5,069 nucleotides of DNA from NCBI RefSeq assembly GCF_040290245.1, contig NZ_PSMQ01000089.1:1-5069 (forward strand), written 5' to 3'. The position numbers and the translations under genes were made by a program. This document shows, in pieces, positions 4,421-5,069 of the stretch. This stretch comes from Thermus_A sp040290245. Lineage in GTDB: Bacteria > Deinococcota > Deinococci > Deinococcales > Thermaceae. The first letter of the stretch is position 1, and the number at the start of each line of letters is the position of its first letter. The notes below the pieces were generated by a model. That model worked only from the letters and a program-made list of their open reading frames with translations. It made no database searches and was not told the DNA's origin.

Positions 4421-5069
4421 TCTGATCCAGAGGCGGCTCAACCCCACCCACCAGATGACCGAAAAGGGTCGGGCCATCGAGGAGGAGAGCTTCCGCGTGG
4501 TGGACCTGGAGGCTGGGCCCCACGGGTTTTCCGAACTGGAGTGGCCGGTGGTGCGCCGGATGATCCACGCCACCGCGGACTTCGAGTACAAGGACCTGGC
4601 CCGCTTTAGCCCCGGCGCGGTGGAGGCGGGCCTTAAGGCCCTCATGGGGGGCGCGCGGATTTTGGTGGACGCCCGGATGATCGCCTGCGGGCTGAACCCG
4701 GAAAGGCTGGCCCTTTTCGGCAACGAGGTGGTGGAGCTCCTCACCCACCCCGAGGTGGTGGCCCGGGCCCGGGCCACGGGGGGGACCCGGGCGGAGGCCG
4801 CGGTGGGCTACGCCCGGGAAGCGGGGCTTCTCGAGGGGGCCGTGGTGGGGGTGGGAAACGCCCCCACCTTCCTCCTGGCCCTGGCCAGGGCCATCCAGGC
4901 GGGAAGCCGGCCCGCCTTGGTCCTGGGGATGCCCGTAGGCTTTGTGAACGTGGTGGAGGCCAAGGAGGCCCTGATGGGCACCGGGGTTCCCTGGATCGTC
5001 ACCGGGGGGCGCAAAGGGGGGTCCACCCTGGTGGTGGCCGCTTTGCACGCCCTGCTCAGGCTGGCCGCG
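4413..5069 (+). CDS. cbiC: Cobalt-precorrin-8 methylmutase CbiC (CobH family), 3' end cut by window
   Basis: CbiC moves the methyl group from C-11 to C-12 of cobalt-precorrin-8, giving cobyrinate; no cofactor is needed. The 219 codons visible include HATADFEY (52-59), whose His52 corresponds to the catalytic His of CobH. They also include VDARMIACG (about 85-93), GVGNAPTFLL, GMPVGFVNVVEAKEAL and GGRKGGS towards the C-terminus, all family hallmarks. Family members are about 210-220 residues, so only the last few residues and the stop are missing. The GTG start at 4413 has GGAGG (4402-4406) six bases upstream and lies inside the end of cbiD, so the pair is translationally coupled. CbiD beside it favours the anaerobic cobalt-precorrin pathway over CobH of the aerobic one. 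Confidence 0.96.
   Translation, partial: MDDLIQRRLNPTHQMTEKGRAIEEESFRVVDLEAGPHGFSELEWPVVRRMIHATADFEYKDLARFSPGAVEAGLKALMGGARILVDARMIACGLNPERLALFGNEVVELLTHPEVVARARATGGTRAEAAVGYAREAGLLEGAVVGVGNAPTFLLALARAIQAGSRPALVLGMPVGFVNVVEAKEALMGTGVPWIVTGGRKGGSTLVVAALHALLRLAA

Noticed and set aside
3275..4777. 500-codon open frame on the minus strand, opposite the transporter end, cbiD and cbiC
   Set aside because: It is rich in Gly, Pro, His and Arg with no recognisable domain, and it lies opposite genes with clear family motifs. Long antisense frames are common in very GC-rich DNA.

Overview
The window looks like Thermus DNA. The right half is very GC-rich, start codons include GTG and TTG, one gene appears leaderless (a -10 box about 6 bp before the ATG), and CRISPR genes lie next to a cobalamin (B12) cluster. 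From memory, the T. thermophilus megaplasmid carries both kinds of gene, but species and replicon cannot be fixed from sequence alone.

Left half (minus strand, transcribed right to left): a CARF-HEPN protein of the Csm6/Csx1 type (1089-2291), a presumed cyclic-oligoadenylate-activated RNase of type III CRISPR immunity, is followed by cas1 (136-1089), the spacer integrase. Stop and start overlap as TGATG and cas1 has no visible Shine-Dalgarno, so the two are probably co-transcribed and translationally coupled. No Cas10, Csm/Cmr effector, Cas2 or repeat array is in the window. The 135 bases left of cas1 hold only a possible leftward promoter and an inverted repeat. The cas1 end is visibly more AT-rich than the rest.

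Centre (2292-2628): a divergent regulatory region. One promoter (-10 TATAAT) fires left into the CARF-HEPN gene. A second (TTGACG-N17-TATAAA) fires right into a 5' hairpin, a well-formed cobalamin riboswitch (about 2396-2521), a hairpin that can mask a strong Shine-Dalgarno, and a 22-codon ORF (2564-2632) whose stop overlaps the start of the next gene.

Right half (plus strand): a tight B12 operon. It holds a short NiCoT-type nickel/cobalt permease (2629-3309), cbiD (3320-4420, TTG start) and cbiC (4413-5069, running off the end). The permease would supply Co2+. CbiD methylates C-1 of cobalt-precorrin-5B, and CbiC moves a methyl group on cobalt-precorrin-8. The riboswitch should shut the operon down when cobalamin is plentiful, apparently at the level of translation because no U-tract terminator is seen.

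No wholly new system is evident. The most interesting points are the coupled mini-ORF with its A7 tract between riboswitch and transporter, the dyad between the two divergent promoters, and the isolated ancillary-RNase/cas1 pair.
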